Made by a program: the position numbers and the translations under genes. Below the pieces are notes generated by a model. That model made no database searches. It saw only the letters and a list, made by a program, of their open reading frames with translations, and was not told the origin of the DNA. This document shows, in pieces, positions 35,134-43,256 of a DNA stretch of 64,000 bases. Position 1 is the stretch's first letter; each line of letters starts with the position of its first letter. Source of the DNA: Pseudomonadota bacterium (GTDB lineage: Bacteria > Pseudomonadota > Gammaproteobacteria > Burkholderiales > Burkholderiaceae_C); contig CAUJHV010000034.1 in assembly GCA_963205115.1 (NCBI GenBank), positions 62,001 through 126,000 on the forward strand, read 5' to 3'.

Positions 35134-36087
35134 TCATCGGCATTCGGGCACCGGCGAGCGCAGCGGTTGACCCGCAAACAGTGCCTGCAGGTTGTCGACC
35201 GCCAGGTCGCACATGGCCTGTCGCGTCTCGCGCGTGGCGCTGCCGATATGCGGCGCCAGCACGACCTGCGGCATGTCGATCAGGGCCTGCGGCACGCGCG
35301 GCTCGTCTTCGAACACATCCAGTGCGGCGCCGCCGATCACGCCATTCTTCAGCGCGTCGATCAGGGCCGATTCATCGACCACCGAGCCGCGCGCGACGTT
35401 CACCAGGATGCCCTTGGGGCCCAGCGCCTTCAGCACCGCGGCGTCGATCAACTTCAGCGTGCCGGCACCGCCCGGCGTGATGACCACCAGGAAATCGCTG
35501 GCCGCCGCGAGACCGCTGGCGGTGGCGTGGAAGGCATACGGCAGCTCCGGCTTGGCGCTGCGCGCCGTGTAGGCGATCGACATGCCGAAGGCCTGCGCCC
35601 GCTGTGCGATGGCCTTGCCGATGCGGCCCATGCCGACGATACCCAGGCGCTGCCCGCTCATCTTGCGCTGCAGCGGCATCGGACCCTTGAGCCAATCACC
35701 CGCGCGCACGAAGCGGTCAGCCGCGGGAAACTGGCGCGCGGCGCACAGCATCAGGCCGATGGCCGTGTCGGCCACTTCGTCGTTCAGCACGTCGGGCGTG
35801 TGCGTGACGACGATGCCGCGCCTCTTGGCCGCTGCCACGTCGATCTTGTCGTAGCCCACGCCCATCACCGAAATGAGCTTCAGCGCGGGAAGACGTGCCA
35901 TCAGTTCGTCGGTGACCTGCGTCTCGCCCTGGGCCGCCAGCGCGCGGATGCGCGGCGCCACCGCAGCGAAGGCGGCCGGGTCGGTCTCGTGCAGGCGGTC
36001 GTGCAGCGTGTAGAGCTGCTGCAGCTTCTCGGTGTACATCGGGGCCAGCCGGGCGGCGGCCAGGACTTCAGGCTTGGTATCGGACAT
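35134..36087 (-). CDS. D-2-hydroxyacid dehydrogenase (glyoxylate/hydroxypyruvate or 2-ketogluconate reductase-like)
   Basis: A 317-aa NAD(P)-dependent dehydrogenase. The nucleotide site is GIVGMGRIGKA (about 149-159). The catalytic set is Arg in VNVARGS, Glu in FEDEP and His in APHIGSA. Family members reduce glyoxylate, hydroxypyruvate or 2-ketogluconate. With gluconokinase downstream, 2-ketogluconate to gluconate reduction is a plausible role; hydroxypyruvate reduction is the alternative. It is divergent from the IlvD-type gene, 87 bases apart, and 114 bases separate its stop from the receptor gene, so it may or may not share the ABC operon transcript. Confidence 0.9.
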   Translation of the reverse strand: MSDTKPEVLAAARLAPMYTEKLQQLYTLHDRLHETDPAAFAAVAPRIRALAAQGETQVTDELMARLPALKLISVMGVGYDKIDVAAAKRRGIVVTHTPDVLNDEVADTAIGLMLCAARQFPAADRFVRAGDWLKGPMPLQRKMSGQRLGIVGMGRIGKAIAQRAQAFGMSIAYTARSAKPELPYAFHATASGLAAASDFLVVITPGGAGTLKLIDAAVLKALGPKGILVNVARGSVVDESALIDALKNGVIGGAALDVFEDEPRVPQALIDMPQVVLAPHIGSATRETRQAMCDLAVDNLQALFAGQPLRSPVPECR

Positions 36088-36110
36088 AGGGCTTCCACGG
36101 CCTCCGGATT

Positions 36111-36130
36111 CAATCGTCATACCATAGTAT
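36111..36130. promoter_or_regulatory. candidate GntR operator between divergent sugar-acid operons
   Basis: CAATCGTCATACCATAGTAT, 15 of 20 identical to the site at 35075-35094. Within it ATAC-CATA-GTAT is a perfect inverted repeat of 4-bp arms with a 4-base spacer, extended by similar flanks. It stands in the 87-base gap between the 2-hydroxyacid dehydrogenase (minus) and the IlvD/Edd dehydratase (plus), so one protein could control both. Confidence 0.62.
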
Positions 36131-36174
36131 CTGGCCCGACCCGATCCACAACCCCGGGAAACCCAGCACCTGCC

Positions 36175-37917
36175 ATGAGCTCCACGACCACCCGCAAGAA
36201 GCAGCCCCACGAATTGCGCAGCGCACAATGGTTCGGGCGCCAGGACCGCGACGGATTTGCCTACCGCAGCTGGGTCAAGGGCAAGGGCGTCCCGCACGAC
36301 CAGTTCGAAGGTCGGCCGGTCATCGGCATCTGCAACACCTTCAGCGAACTCACGCCCTGCAACAGCCACTTCCGCACGCTGGCCGAGCAGGTGAAGATCG
36401 GCGTGTACGAAGCCGGCGGATTCCCGCTGGAGTTCCCGGTGATGTCGCTGGGCGAGACCTTGCTGCGCCCCACCGCCATGCTCTACCGCAACCTGGCCAG
36501 CATGGATGTCGAGGAAAGCATCCGCGGCAACCCCATCGACGGCGTGGTGCTGCTGATGGGCTGCGACAAGACCACGCCCTCGCTGCTGATGGGCGCCTCC
36601 AGCTGTGACCTGCCGACCATCGGCGTGAGCGGCGGGCCGATGCTCAACGGCAAGTGGCGCGGGCAGGAGCTGGGCTCGGGCACCGGCGTGTGGAGCATGA
36701 GCGAACAGGTGCGCGCGGGCACGCTGAAGCTGGCTGACTTCTTCGAAGCCGAGAGCTGCATGCACCGCAGCCATGGCCATTGCATGACCATGGGCACGGC
36801 CAGCACCATGGCCAGCATGGTCGAGGCATTGGGCGTGGGCCTGCCCGGCAACGCCGCCTACCCCGCGGTGGACGGCCGGCGCAACGTGCTGGCGCGCCAG
36901 GCCGGCCGGCGCATCGTCGAGATGGTCTGGCAGGACCAGATCCTCAGCAGCATCCTCACGCGCGAAGCCTTCGAAAACGCGATCCGCACCCTGGCGGCCA
37001 TCGGCGGCAGCACGAATGCGGTGATCCACCTGATCGCCATCGCCGGGCGCCTGGGCGTGAAGCTGTCGATCGACGACTTCGAGCGCCTGGGCAGCGAGAT
37101 GCCCTGTCTCGTCAACCTGCAGCCTTCGGGCCAGTACCTGATGGAGGACTTCTGCTACGCCGGCGGCCTGCCGGTGGTGATGAAGGAGATCGCCTCCACG
37201 CTGCATCTGGACGCCGTCACCGCCAACGGGCAGACCGTGGGCGAAAACATCGCCTCGGCGCAGAACTACAACGCCGACGTCATCAAGACCGTGGCCGCGC
37301 CCTTCAAGGACAAGGCCGGCATCGCCATCCTGCGCGGCAACCTCGCGCCGCGCGGCGCCGTCATCAAGCCCAGTGCGGCCACGCCGGCGCTGATGCAGCA
37401 CTCGGGCCGCGCCGTCGTCTTCGAGGACAGCGTCGATTTCCACGCGCGCATCGACGACGAGGCACTGGACGTCGACGAGACCTGCATCCTCGTGCTGAAG
37501 AACTGCGGCCCCAAGGGCTACCCCGGCATGGCCGAAGTGGGCAACATGCCGCTGCCGCCCAAGGTGCTGCGCAAGGGCATCACCGACATGGTCCGCATCA
37601 GCGACGCGCGCATGAGCGGCACGGCCTACGGCACCGTCGTGCTGCACACCACGCCCGAAGCCGCCGCCGGCGGCCCGCTGGCCCTGGTGCACAACGGCGA
37701 CTTCATCACGCTGGACGTGGCCGGCCGCCGCCTGCACCTGCACGTGGACGACGCCGAACTCGAACGCCGCCGCGCCGCCTGGCAGCCGCCCACGCCGCCG
37801 ATGGACAGCGGTTACTGGAAGCTCTACATCGACCACGTGCTGCAGGCCGACGAAGGCGCGGACCTGGATTTCCTGCGCGGCAAGCGCGGCACGCCCGTGC
37901 TCAAGGACAACCACTGA
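36175..37917 (+). CDS. IlvD/Edd-family sugar-acid dehydratase (L-arabinonate-dehydratase type)
   Basis: A 580-aa dehydratase. Cys62 (LTPCN), Cys130 (MGCDK) and Cys203 (GHCMTMG) correspond to the three iron-sulfur ligands of L-arabinonate/D-xylonate dehydratases, and Lys132 to the modified metal-binding lysine next to the second Cys. Length also matches that subgroup (about 580 aa). These enzymes convert aldonates to 2-keto-3-deoxy acids; which aldonate is used here is unknown. It is the first gene of the plus-strand sugar-acid operon, starting 45 bases after the shared operator. An RraA-type aldolase-like gene follows by 30 bases, suggesting dehydration then cleavage. No strong ribosome binding site precedes ATG 36175. 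Confidence 0.92.
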   Translation: MSSTTTRKKQPHELRSAQWFGRQDRDGFAYRSWVKGKGVPHDQFEGRPVIGICNTFSELTPCNSHFRTLAEQVKIGVYEAGGFPLEFPVMSLGETLLRPTAMLYRNLASMDVEESIRGNPIDGVVLLMGCDKTTPSLLMGASSCDLPTIGVSGGPMLNGKWRGQELGSGTGVWSMSEQVRAGTLKLADFFEAESCMHRSHGHCMTMGTASTMASMVEALGVGLPGNAAYPAVDGRRNVLARQAGRRIVEMVWQDQILSSILTREAFENAIRTLAAIGGSTNAVIHLIAIAGRLGVKLSIDDFERLGSEMPCLVNLQPSGQYLMEDFCYAGGLPVVMKEIASTLHLDAVTANGQTVGENIASAQNYNADVIKTVAAPFKDKAGIAILRGNLAPRGAVIKPSAATPALMQHSGRAVVFEDSVDFHARIDDEALDVDETCILVLKNCGPKGYPGMAEVGNMPLPPKVLRKGITDMVRISDARMSGTAYGTVVLHTTPEAAAGGPLALVHNGDFITLDVAGRRLHLHVDDAELERRRAAWQPPTPPMDSGYWKLYIDHVLQADEGADLDFLRGKRGTPVLKDNH

Positions 37918-37947
37918 CACGGCCCATCTGCCCGGAGGCATCACGCC

Positions 37948-38601
37948 ATGGCCACCCTCACCGATCGCCTTCTGAATCTCTATGCCAGCGCCGTGCACGA
38001 CGTATTGCGCGGCATGGGCCACCACGATGTCGTGCTGCCTCACGAGATCCGCCCGCTCGACCCCACGCGCAAGCTCGCCGGGCCGGTTTGGACCTGCTCC
38101 GGCCGCATGGACCGCACCAAGACGCGCCACGAGACGCTGCTGGGCTGGACCACGCTGCTGTCCAAGGCGCCCAGCGGCCACGTGGTCGTGTGCCAGCCGC
38201 ACAACCACGAGGTGGCGCTGATGGGCGAGCTCTCGGCCGAGACGCTGAAGAACCGCGGCGTGCTGGGCTACGTGGTGGACGGTGGCTGCCGCGACTGCGA
38301 CTTCGTGCTGGAGCAGGGCTTCCCGGTCTTCCATTCGTTTGCCACGCCCAGCGACGTGACCGGCCGCTGGATGCCCGACATCGACCGCTTCGGCCAGCCC
38401 ATCACCATCGGCCAGGTGACGATCTGCTCGGGTGATTACCTCATCGCCGACCGCGACGGCGTGGTCATCATCCCGTCCGCGATCGCGGAAGAGGTGGTGA
38501 CGCAAACCGAGGCCGTCGCCGCCACCGAGAACCAGGTCCGCCAGGCCATCCGCGGCGGCATGGACCCGGTCGAGGCCTACCTGAAACACGGCAAGTTCTG
38601 A
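37948..38601 (+). CDS. RraA/HMG-aldolase-family protein
   Basis: A 217-aa member of the RraA fold group, which includes the RNase E regulator RraA and class II pyruvate aldolases such as 4-hydroxy-4-methyl-2-oxoglutarate aldolase and oxaloacetate decarboxylases. The metal- and pyruvate-binding block is visible: GELSAETLKNRG (about 91-102) then VVDGGCRD (about 108-115), with the Arg-Asp pair. Aldolase members cleave 2-keto acids with a 4-hydroxy group, which is what an IlvD dehydratase makes. I therefore infer a pyruvate aldolase for 2-keto-3-deoxy acids rather than an RNase regulator. GGAGG lies about 10 bases before ATG 37948. Confidence 0.85.
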   Translation: MATLTDRLLNLYASAVHDVLRGMGHHDVVLPHEIRPLDPTRKLAGPVWTCSGRMDRTKTRHETLLGWTTLLSKAPSGHVVVCQPHNHEVALMGELSAETLKNRGVLGYVVDGGCRDCDFVLEQGFPVFHSFATPSDVTGRWMPDIDRFGQPITIGQVTICSGDYLIADRDGVVIIPSAIAEEVVTQTEAVAATENQVRQAIRGGMDPVEAYLKHGKF

Positions 38602-38689
38602 ACACCACGCGGCAGCGCAAGCGCAGACGGCCGCGCGCCCGACACGGCGCGATTGCGGCCACGCCGCACCTACAGGAGAGAGAACCTCT

Positions 38690-39442
38690 ATGACCGACAA
38701 GATCGCCCTCGTGACCGGTGCCAGTTCCGGCATCGGCAAGGCCTGCGCCTCGGCGCTGTTGCAGGACGGCTGGCACGTCGTCTTCGTCGGCCGGCGTGCC
38801 GATGCGCTGCGTGACGCCATCGCGGCCAATGGCGAGGCCGCCGCACGCGGCGTGGCCATGCCCTGCGACGTGACCGACCCGGCCGCCGTGAAGGCGCTGT
38901 TCGATGCCGTGCAGCAGCGCTTCGGCCGCCTGGACCTGCTGTTCAACAACGCCGGCATCAGCCCGCGCGCGACCACGCCCGACGACCTGCGCATCGACGA
39001 GTGGCACCAGGGCGTGGCCATCAACCTCAACGGCGCGTTCTACTGCCTGTCCAACGCCTTCCGCCTGATGCGCGCGCAGTCGCCGCAGGGTGGTCGCATC
39101 ATCAACAACGGCAGCATCTCGGCGCACACGCCGCGGCCGGGCTCCATCGCCTACACAGCCACCAAACACGCCGTTTCGGGTCTGACCAAGACAGCCTCGC
39201 TCGACGGCCGGCCCTTCGACATCGCGGTGGGCCAGATCGACATCGGCAACGTCGCCAGCGACATGACCGAGAAGATGGTCAAGGGTGTGCCGCAGGCCGA
39301 CGGCAGCCTGAGGCCCGAGCCACGCATGGACATGCAGGCAGTGGTCGATACCTTCCTGGCAATGGCACGGCTGCCCTTGACGGCCAACGTGCTGTTCACC
39401 ACCGTGATGGCCACGAAGATGCCTTTCGTCGGGCGCGGTTGA
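38690..39442 (+). CDS. SDR oxidoreductase
   Basis: A 250-aa classical short-chain dehydrogenase. NAD(P) site is TGASSGIG (9-16), FNNAG (about 85-89) and catalytic YTATKHAVS. Compared with typical SDRs the C-terminal substrate region is short and ends GRG. AGGAGAGAG precedes ATG 38690 closely. It most likely oxidises or reduces a keto-sugar acid in this operon; no specific substrate can be assigned. Confidence 0.86.
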   Translation: MTDKIALVTGASSGIGKACASALLQDGWHVVFVGRRADALRDAIAANGEAAARGVAMPCDVTDPAAVKALFDAVQQRFGRLDLLFNNAGISPRATTPDDLRIDEWHQGVAINLNGAFYCLSNAFRLMRAQSPQGGRIINNGSISAHTPRPGSIAYTATKHAVSGLTKTASLDGRPFDIAVGQIDIGNVASDMTEKMVKGVPQADGSLRPEPRMDMQAVVDTFLAMARLPLTANVLFTTVMATKMPFVGRG

Positions 39443-39459
39443 TTCAGGAGCACACCCGC

Positions 39460-40356
39460 ATGGCACACATCGGATTCATCGGCGCCTCCGGCCTCATGGG
39501 CCACGGGATGGCGCGCAACCTGCTCGCCAAGGGCCACGGCCTGAGCCTCACCGTGCACCGCAACCGCGAGCGCGTGGCCGACCTGCTTTCCGCCGGCGCG
39601 AAGGAAGCCGCATCGGCGCGCGAGCTTGCCGCCGTCTGCGACATCGTCTTCCTGTGCGTCACCGGCTCGCCGCAGGTCGAAGCCGCGATGGTCGGCGACG
39701 ACGGCATTCTGGCCGGCGCGCGCGAAGGCCTGCTCGTCGTCGACTGCTCCACCAGCGAGCCGGACTCCACCGCACGCCTGCGCGAGCAGGCGGCCGCACG
39801 CGGCGTGCGCTTCATCGACGCGCCGCTGTCGCGCACGCCGGTGGAAGCAGAGGCCGGCCGGCTCAACGTCATGGTCGGCGCCGAGCCCGCGGATTTCGAA
39901 CGCCTGAAGCCGGTGCTCGGGGCCTTCGCCGAGAACATCTTCCACATGGGCGGCCCCGGCTCCGGCCACATCATCAAGCTGCTCAACAACTTCATCGCGC
40001 AGTCCATCTGCACAGCCACCGCCGAGGCCTTCGCCGTGGGTCAGCGTGCCGGCATCGACGTGCGCAAGCTCGTCGAGCTGGTCAGCCTGGGGCCCGTCAA
40101 CTGCGGCCTGTTCCAGGCCATGGCCAAGACGCTGGACGGCACGATGGACGGCCTGAAATTCGAGCTGGACAACGCGCGCAAGGACGTCCGCTACTACACG
40201 CACCTGGCCGAGGGGCTGTCGATTCCCAGCGTCGTCGGCGAGGCCGTGCACCAGAGCCTGACGCTGGCCAGCGCGCTGGGCCACGGCAAGAAGTTCGTGC
40301 CCTCGCTGGTGGAGGCGCAGGAGCAGTTGTCCGGCGCCCGTCTGGTGCCACGCTGA
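39460..40356 (+). CDS. beta-hydroxyacid dehydrogenase (3-hydroxyisobutyrate/tartronate-semialdehyde reductase type)
   Basis: A 298-aa dehydrogenase. The N-terminal nucleotide site is GFIGASGLMG (about 5-14), where Gly-x-Gly-x2-Gly has Ala-Ser-Gly-Leu; the substrate-binding region DAPLSRTPVEAEAG resembles the usual DAPVSGG, with Ser-Gly-Gly replaced by Ser-Arg-Thr, and the catalytic Lys lies in GHIIKLLNN. GarR-type members reduce tartronate semialdehyde, the product of aldol cleavage of keto-deoxy-glucarate; the SRT variation means that substrate is not secure. CAGGAG precedes ATG 39460 and the gene follows the SDR by 17 bases. Confidence 0.88.
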   Translation: MAHIGFIGASGLMGHGMARNLLAKGHGLSLTVHRNRERVADLLSAGAKEAASARELAAVCDIVFLCVTGSPQVEAAMVGDDGILAGAREGLLVVDCSTSEPDSTARLREQAAARGVRFIDAPLSRTPVEAEAGRLNVMVGAEPADFERLKPVLGAFAENIFHMGGPGSGHIIKLLNNFIAQSICTATAEAFAVGQRAGIDVRKLVELVSLGPVNCGLFQAMAKTLDGTMDGLKFELDNARKDVRYYTHLAEGLSIPSVVGEAVHQSLTLASALGHGKKFVPSLVEAQEQLSGARLVPR

Positions 40357-40371
40357 CCGGCGGCGTCCGCG

Positions 40372-41583
40372 ATGAAGATCACCCAAGCCCGCATCATCGT
40401 CTGCTGCCCGGGCCGCAATTTCGTCACCCTGAAGATCGAGACCGACGAGGGCCTCACGGGCCTGGGCGATGCCTCGCTCAACGGGCGCGAACTGGCGGTG
40501 GCCAGCTACCTCGAAGACCACGTCATCCCCTGCCTGATCGGCCGCGACCCGCACCGCATCGAGGACATCTGGCAGTACCTCTACCGCGGCGCCTACTGGC
40601 GACGTGGCCCGGTGACCATGAGCGCCATCGCGGCGGTGGACACCGCGCTGTGGGACATCAAGGCCAAGGCTGCCGGGCTGCCGCTGTACCAGCTGCTGGG
40701 CGGCGCCAGCCGCGAGCGCGTGCTGGTCTATGCACACGCCAACGGCCGCGACATCGAAGAGACCGTCGACGAGGTGCACCGCCACGCCGCGATGGGCTAC
40801 AAGGCCATCCGCGCACAAAGCGGCGTGCCGGGGCTGAACAAGGTCTACGGCGTGGCCACCGACGGCAAGGCCTACGAACCCGCCACCCAGGGCCTGCCCA
40901 CCGAGCAGGACTGGGACACGCACAAGTACCTGCTGCACACGCCCAAGCTCTTCGACGCCGTGCGCTCGGCCATCGGCTGGGACCACCAGCTGCTGCACGA
41001 CGTGCACCACCGTCTGACGCCCATCGAGGCGGCGCGCCTGGGCAAGGACCTGGAGCCCTTCCGCCTGTTCTGGATGGAAGACGCCACGCCGGCCGAGAAC
41101 CAGGACGCCTTCCGCCTGATCCGCCAGCACACGACCACGCCGCTGGCCGTGGGCGAGATCTTCAACACGATCTGGGACTGCAAGGGCCTGATCGAGAACC
41201 AGCTGATCGACTTCATCCGCACGACCGTCGTGCATGCCGGCGGCATCACGCACCTGCGCCGCATTGCCGACCTGGCGGCGCTCTACCCGGTGCGCACCGG
41301 CAGCCACGGCGCCACCGACCTGTCACCCGTGTGCATGGGTGCGGCGCTGCACTTCGACCTGTGGGTGCCTAACTTCGGCATCCAGGAGCACATGCCGCAC
41401 AACGAGGAGACCGACGCGGTCTTCCCGCACGCCTACACCTACCGCGACGGCTTCATGCACCCGGGCGAGGTGCCCGGTCACGGCGTGGAGATCGACGAGG
41501 CACTCGCGGCGAAGTACCCTTACCGGCGCGCCTATCTGCCGGTCAACCGCCTGCAGCAGGACGGCACGTTGTGGCACTGGTGA
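40372..41583 (+). CDS. manD: D-mannonate dehydratase, enolase superfamily (ManD/RspA)
   Basis: A 403-aa enolase-superfamily protein with strong ManD features: [10 protein letters not shown] near residue 15, [15 protein letters not shown] (about 34-48), [14 protein letters not shown] (about 66-79), and the C-terminal barrel residues [18 protein letters not shown] and HGATDLSP. ManD enzymes dehydrate D-mannonate (some also D-gluconate, others have little activity) to 2-keto-3-deoxygluconate. The adjacent mannitol-dehydrogenase-family gene is what the hexuronate pathway pairs with it. It follows the previous gene by 15 bases. Confidence 0.9.
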   Translation: MKITQARIIVCCPGRNFVTLKIETDEGLTGLGDASLNGRELAVASYLEDHVIPCLIGRDPHRIEDIWQYLYRGAYWRRGPVTMSAIAAVDTALWDIKAKAAGLPLYQLLGGASRERVLVYAHANGRDIEETVDEVHRHAAMGYKAIRAQSGVPGLNKVYGVATDGKAYEPATQGLPTEQDWDTHKYLLHTPKLFDAVRSAIGWDHQLLHDVHHRLTPIEAARLGKDLEPFRLFWMEDATPAENQDAFRLIRQHTTTPLAVGEIFNTIWDCKGLIENQLIDFIRTTVVHAGGITHLRRIADLAALYPVRTGSHGATDLSPVCMGAALHFDLWVPNFGIQEHMPHNEETDAVFPHAYTYRDGFMHPGEVPGHGVEIDEALAAKYPYRRAYLPVNRLQQDGTLWHW

Positions 41584-41597
41584 ACACGAAGGCAGGC

Positions 41598-43094
41598 ATG
41601 ACCGAACGACTCTGCGCGGCCACGCTGGCCGCCCTTCCCGACGCCGTCGCGCGGCCCGCTTACGACCGCGCGGCGCTGCAGCCGGGCATCGTGCACCTGG
41701 GCATCGGCGCCTTCATGCGCGCACACCTGGCGGTGGCCACCGAGGCCGCGCTGCAGGCCGACGGCGACCTGCGCTGGGGCATCGTAGGCGTCTCGCTGCG
41801 CCGCCCCGATACACGCGATGCGCTTGCGCCGCAGGACGGCCTGTACACGGTGGCCGTGCGTGATGCGGACGAGCATGGCAAGCCGCGCCAGCAGCTGCAG
41901 GTGGTGGGCTGCGTCATGCAGACGCTGGTGGCCCCGGAAGACCCGGTCGCCGTGCTGGAGGCCATCGCGCATCCGGCCACGCGCATCGTGAGCCTGACCA
42001 TCACCGAGAAGGGCTATCTGAGCGATCCGGCCACCGGCGCGCTGCAGGACGCCCACGCCGACATCGTGCACGACCTCGCGCACCCGCAGGCTCCGCGCAC
42101 GGCGCTGGGTTTCATCGTGCACGGCCTGGCGCTGCGCCGCGCGCGCGGCCTGGGGCCGTTGACGCTGCTGTCGCTGGACAACCTCAGCAGCAACGGCACG
42201 CGCCTGCGCGGCCTGGTGGCAGCCCTTGCCGAGCGCCTGGACAGCGGGCTGCGTGACGGGATCGTCCAGGACTGCCGCTTCCCCAACAGCATGGTCGACC
42301 GTATCGTGCCGCGCACGACCGACGTCGACCGCGACGGCGTCGATGCGGCGATGGGCTGCCACGACGCCTGGCCCGTCATCGCCGAGCCCTTCTTTGATTG
42401 GGCCGTGGCAGACCACTTCGCGGCGGGCCGCCCCGCCTGGGAGCGTGGAGGCGGGCGCATCGTGGCCGAAGCCGCGCCCTGGGAACTGCTGAAGCTGCGC
42501 ATGGTCAACGGCTGTCATTCGGCCATCGCCTATCTCGGCCTGGTCGCGGGCTCGCGCACCGTCGACCGCGCGATGAGCGAGCCGCTGCTGCGGCGGTATC
42601 TGCTGCAGCTGATGCAACAGGAGGTCGAACCCACGCTGCCCGCCCTGCCCGGCCTGGACCTGGCGGCCTACCGCGAGCGGCTGCTGCAGCGCTTTGCCAA
42701 CCCGGCGCTGGCGCACCGCACGCAGCAGATCGCGATGGACGGCTCACAGAAAGTGCCACAGCGCTGGCTGGCCACGGTGCGCGACCGCCTGGCCGCGGGC
42801 CAGCCGATCGCACGGCTGGGCCTGGCCGTCGCCGCCTGGCTGCACTTCCTGCGCGGCTACGACGAACGCGAGCAGGACTATGCGATCGACGACCCGCTGG
42901 CCAGCGAGCTGCTGGCGCTGACCCGCTCCGCCGAGCTCTTCGCCAGCCCGCAGGTGCGCGCGCAGCGGCTGGTCGGATTTGCCCCGGTCTTCGGCGACCT
43001 GGCCAGCCATCCGGTCCTGGTGGCAGCCGTGGCACCCGCCCTGGAGTCGCTGCGGCAGCGCGGCGTCACGCGCACACTGGAAGACTGGGCTTGA
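41598..43094 (+). CDS. D-mannonate/fructuronate oxidoreductase (mannitol dehydrogenase family, UxuB-like)
   Basis: A 498-aa polyol/hexuronate dehydrogenase. The N-terminal Rossmann block HLGIGAFMRAH, the mid-region SLDNLSSNG and FPNSMVDRIVPRT, and the C-terminal LKLRMVNGCHSAIAYLG (with the catalytic Lys of the family in the K-x-R-x-x-N-x-x-H pattern) are present. UxuB reduces fructuronate to D-mannonate with NADH; mannitol and altronate dehydrogenases are close relatives. Placed right after ManD it suggests D-fructuronate to mannonate to KDG. ATG 41598 follows AAGGCAGG; the in-frame ATG at 41571 overlaps ManD and lacks a site. It ends the operon; nothing notable is seen in the 162-base gap to the next gene. 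Confidence 0.88.
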   Translation: MTERLCAATLAALPDAVARPAYDRAALQPGIVHLGIGAFMRAHLAVATEAALQADGDLRWGIVGVSLRRPDTRDALAPQDGLYTVAVRDADEHGKPRQQLQVVGCVMQTLVAPEDPVAVLEAIAHPATRIVSLTITEKGYLSDPATGALQDAHADIVHDLAHPQAPRTALGFIVHGLALRRARGLGPLTLLSLDNLSSNGTRLRGLVAALAERLDSGLRDGIVQDCRFPNSMVDRIVPRTTDVDRDGVDAAMGCHDAWPVIAEPFFDWAVADHFAAGRPAWERGGGRIVAEAAPWELLKLRMVNGCHSAIAYLGLVAGSRTVDRAMSEPLLRRYLLQLMQQEVEPTLPALPGLDLAAYRERLLQRFANPALAHRTQQIAMDGSQKVPQRWLATVRDRLAAGQPIARLGLAVAAWLHFLRGYDEREQDYAIDDPLASELLALTRSAELFASPQVRAQRLVGFAPVFGDLASHPVLVAAVAPALESLRQRGVTRTLEDWA

Positions 43095-43256
43095 CGCCAC
43101 GGACCGCTGTCACGAACGCACCCGCCCCATTCCAGGCCCGTCCAAGCCGTCGAAAGCCGGCCGCGGCGGTGGGTGTGGGCCCATGCCGCGCGGTGAGCCC
43201 CTTGGCGAAGGACGAGCGGGATGAGCAGCGGCCCTGTCGGGCTTGCTCACGGATCC

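Noticed and set aside
35134..39030. A 1298-codon open frame on the minus strand through the IlvD/RraA/SDR operon
   Set aside because: Only its last part is the real 2-hydroxyacid dehydrogenase (start 36087). The rest is antisense to well-recognised enzymes, is rich in Arg/Ala/His/Gly and shows no domain, which is usual for frames opposite high-GC genes.
39151..41307. A 718-codon minus-strand frame opposite the dehydrogenase and ManD genes
   Set aside because: Antisense to two clear enzymes with ribosome binding sites; composition shows the same shadow pattern.
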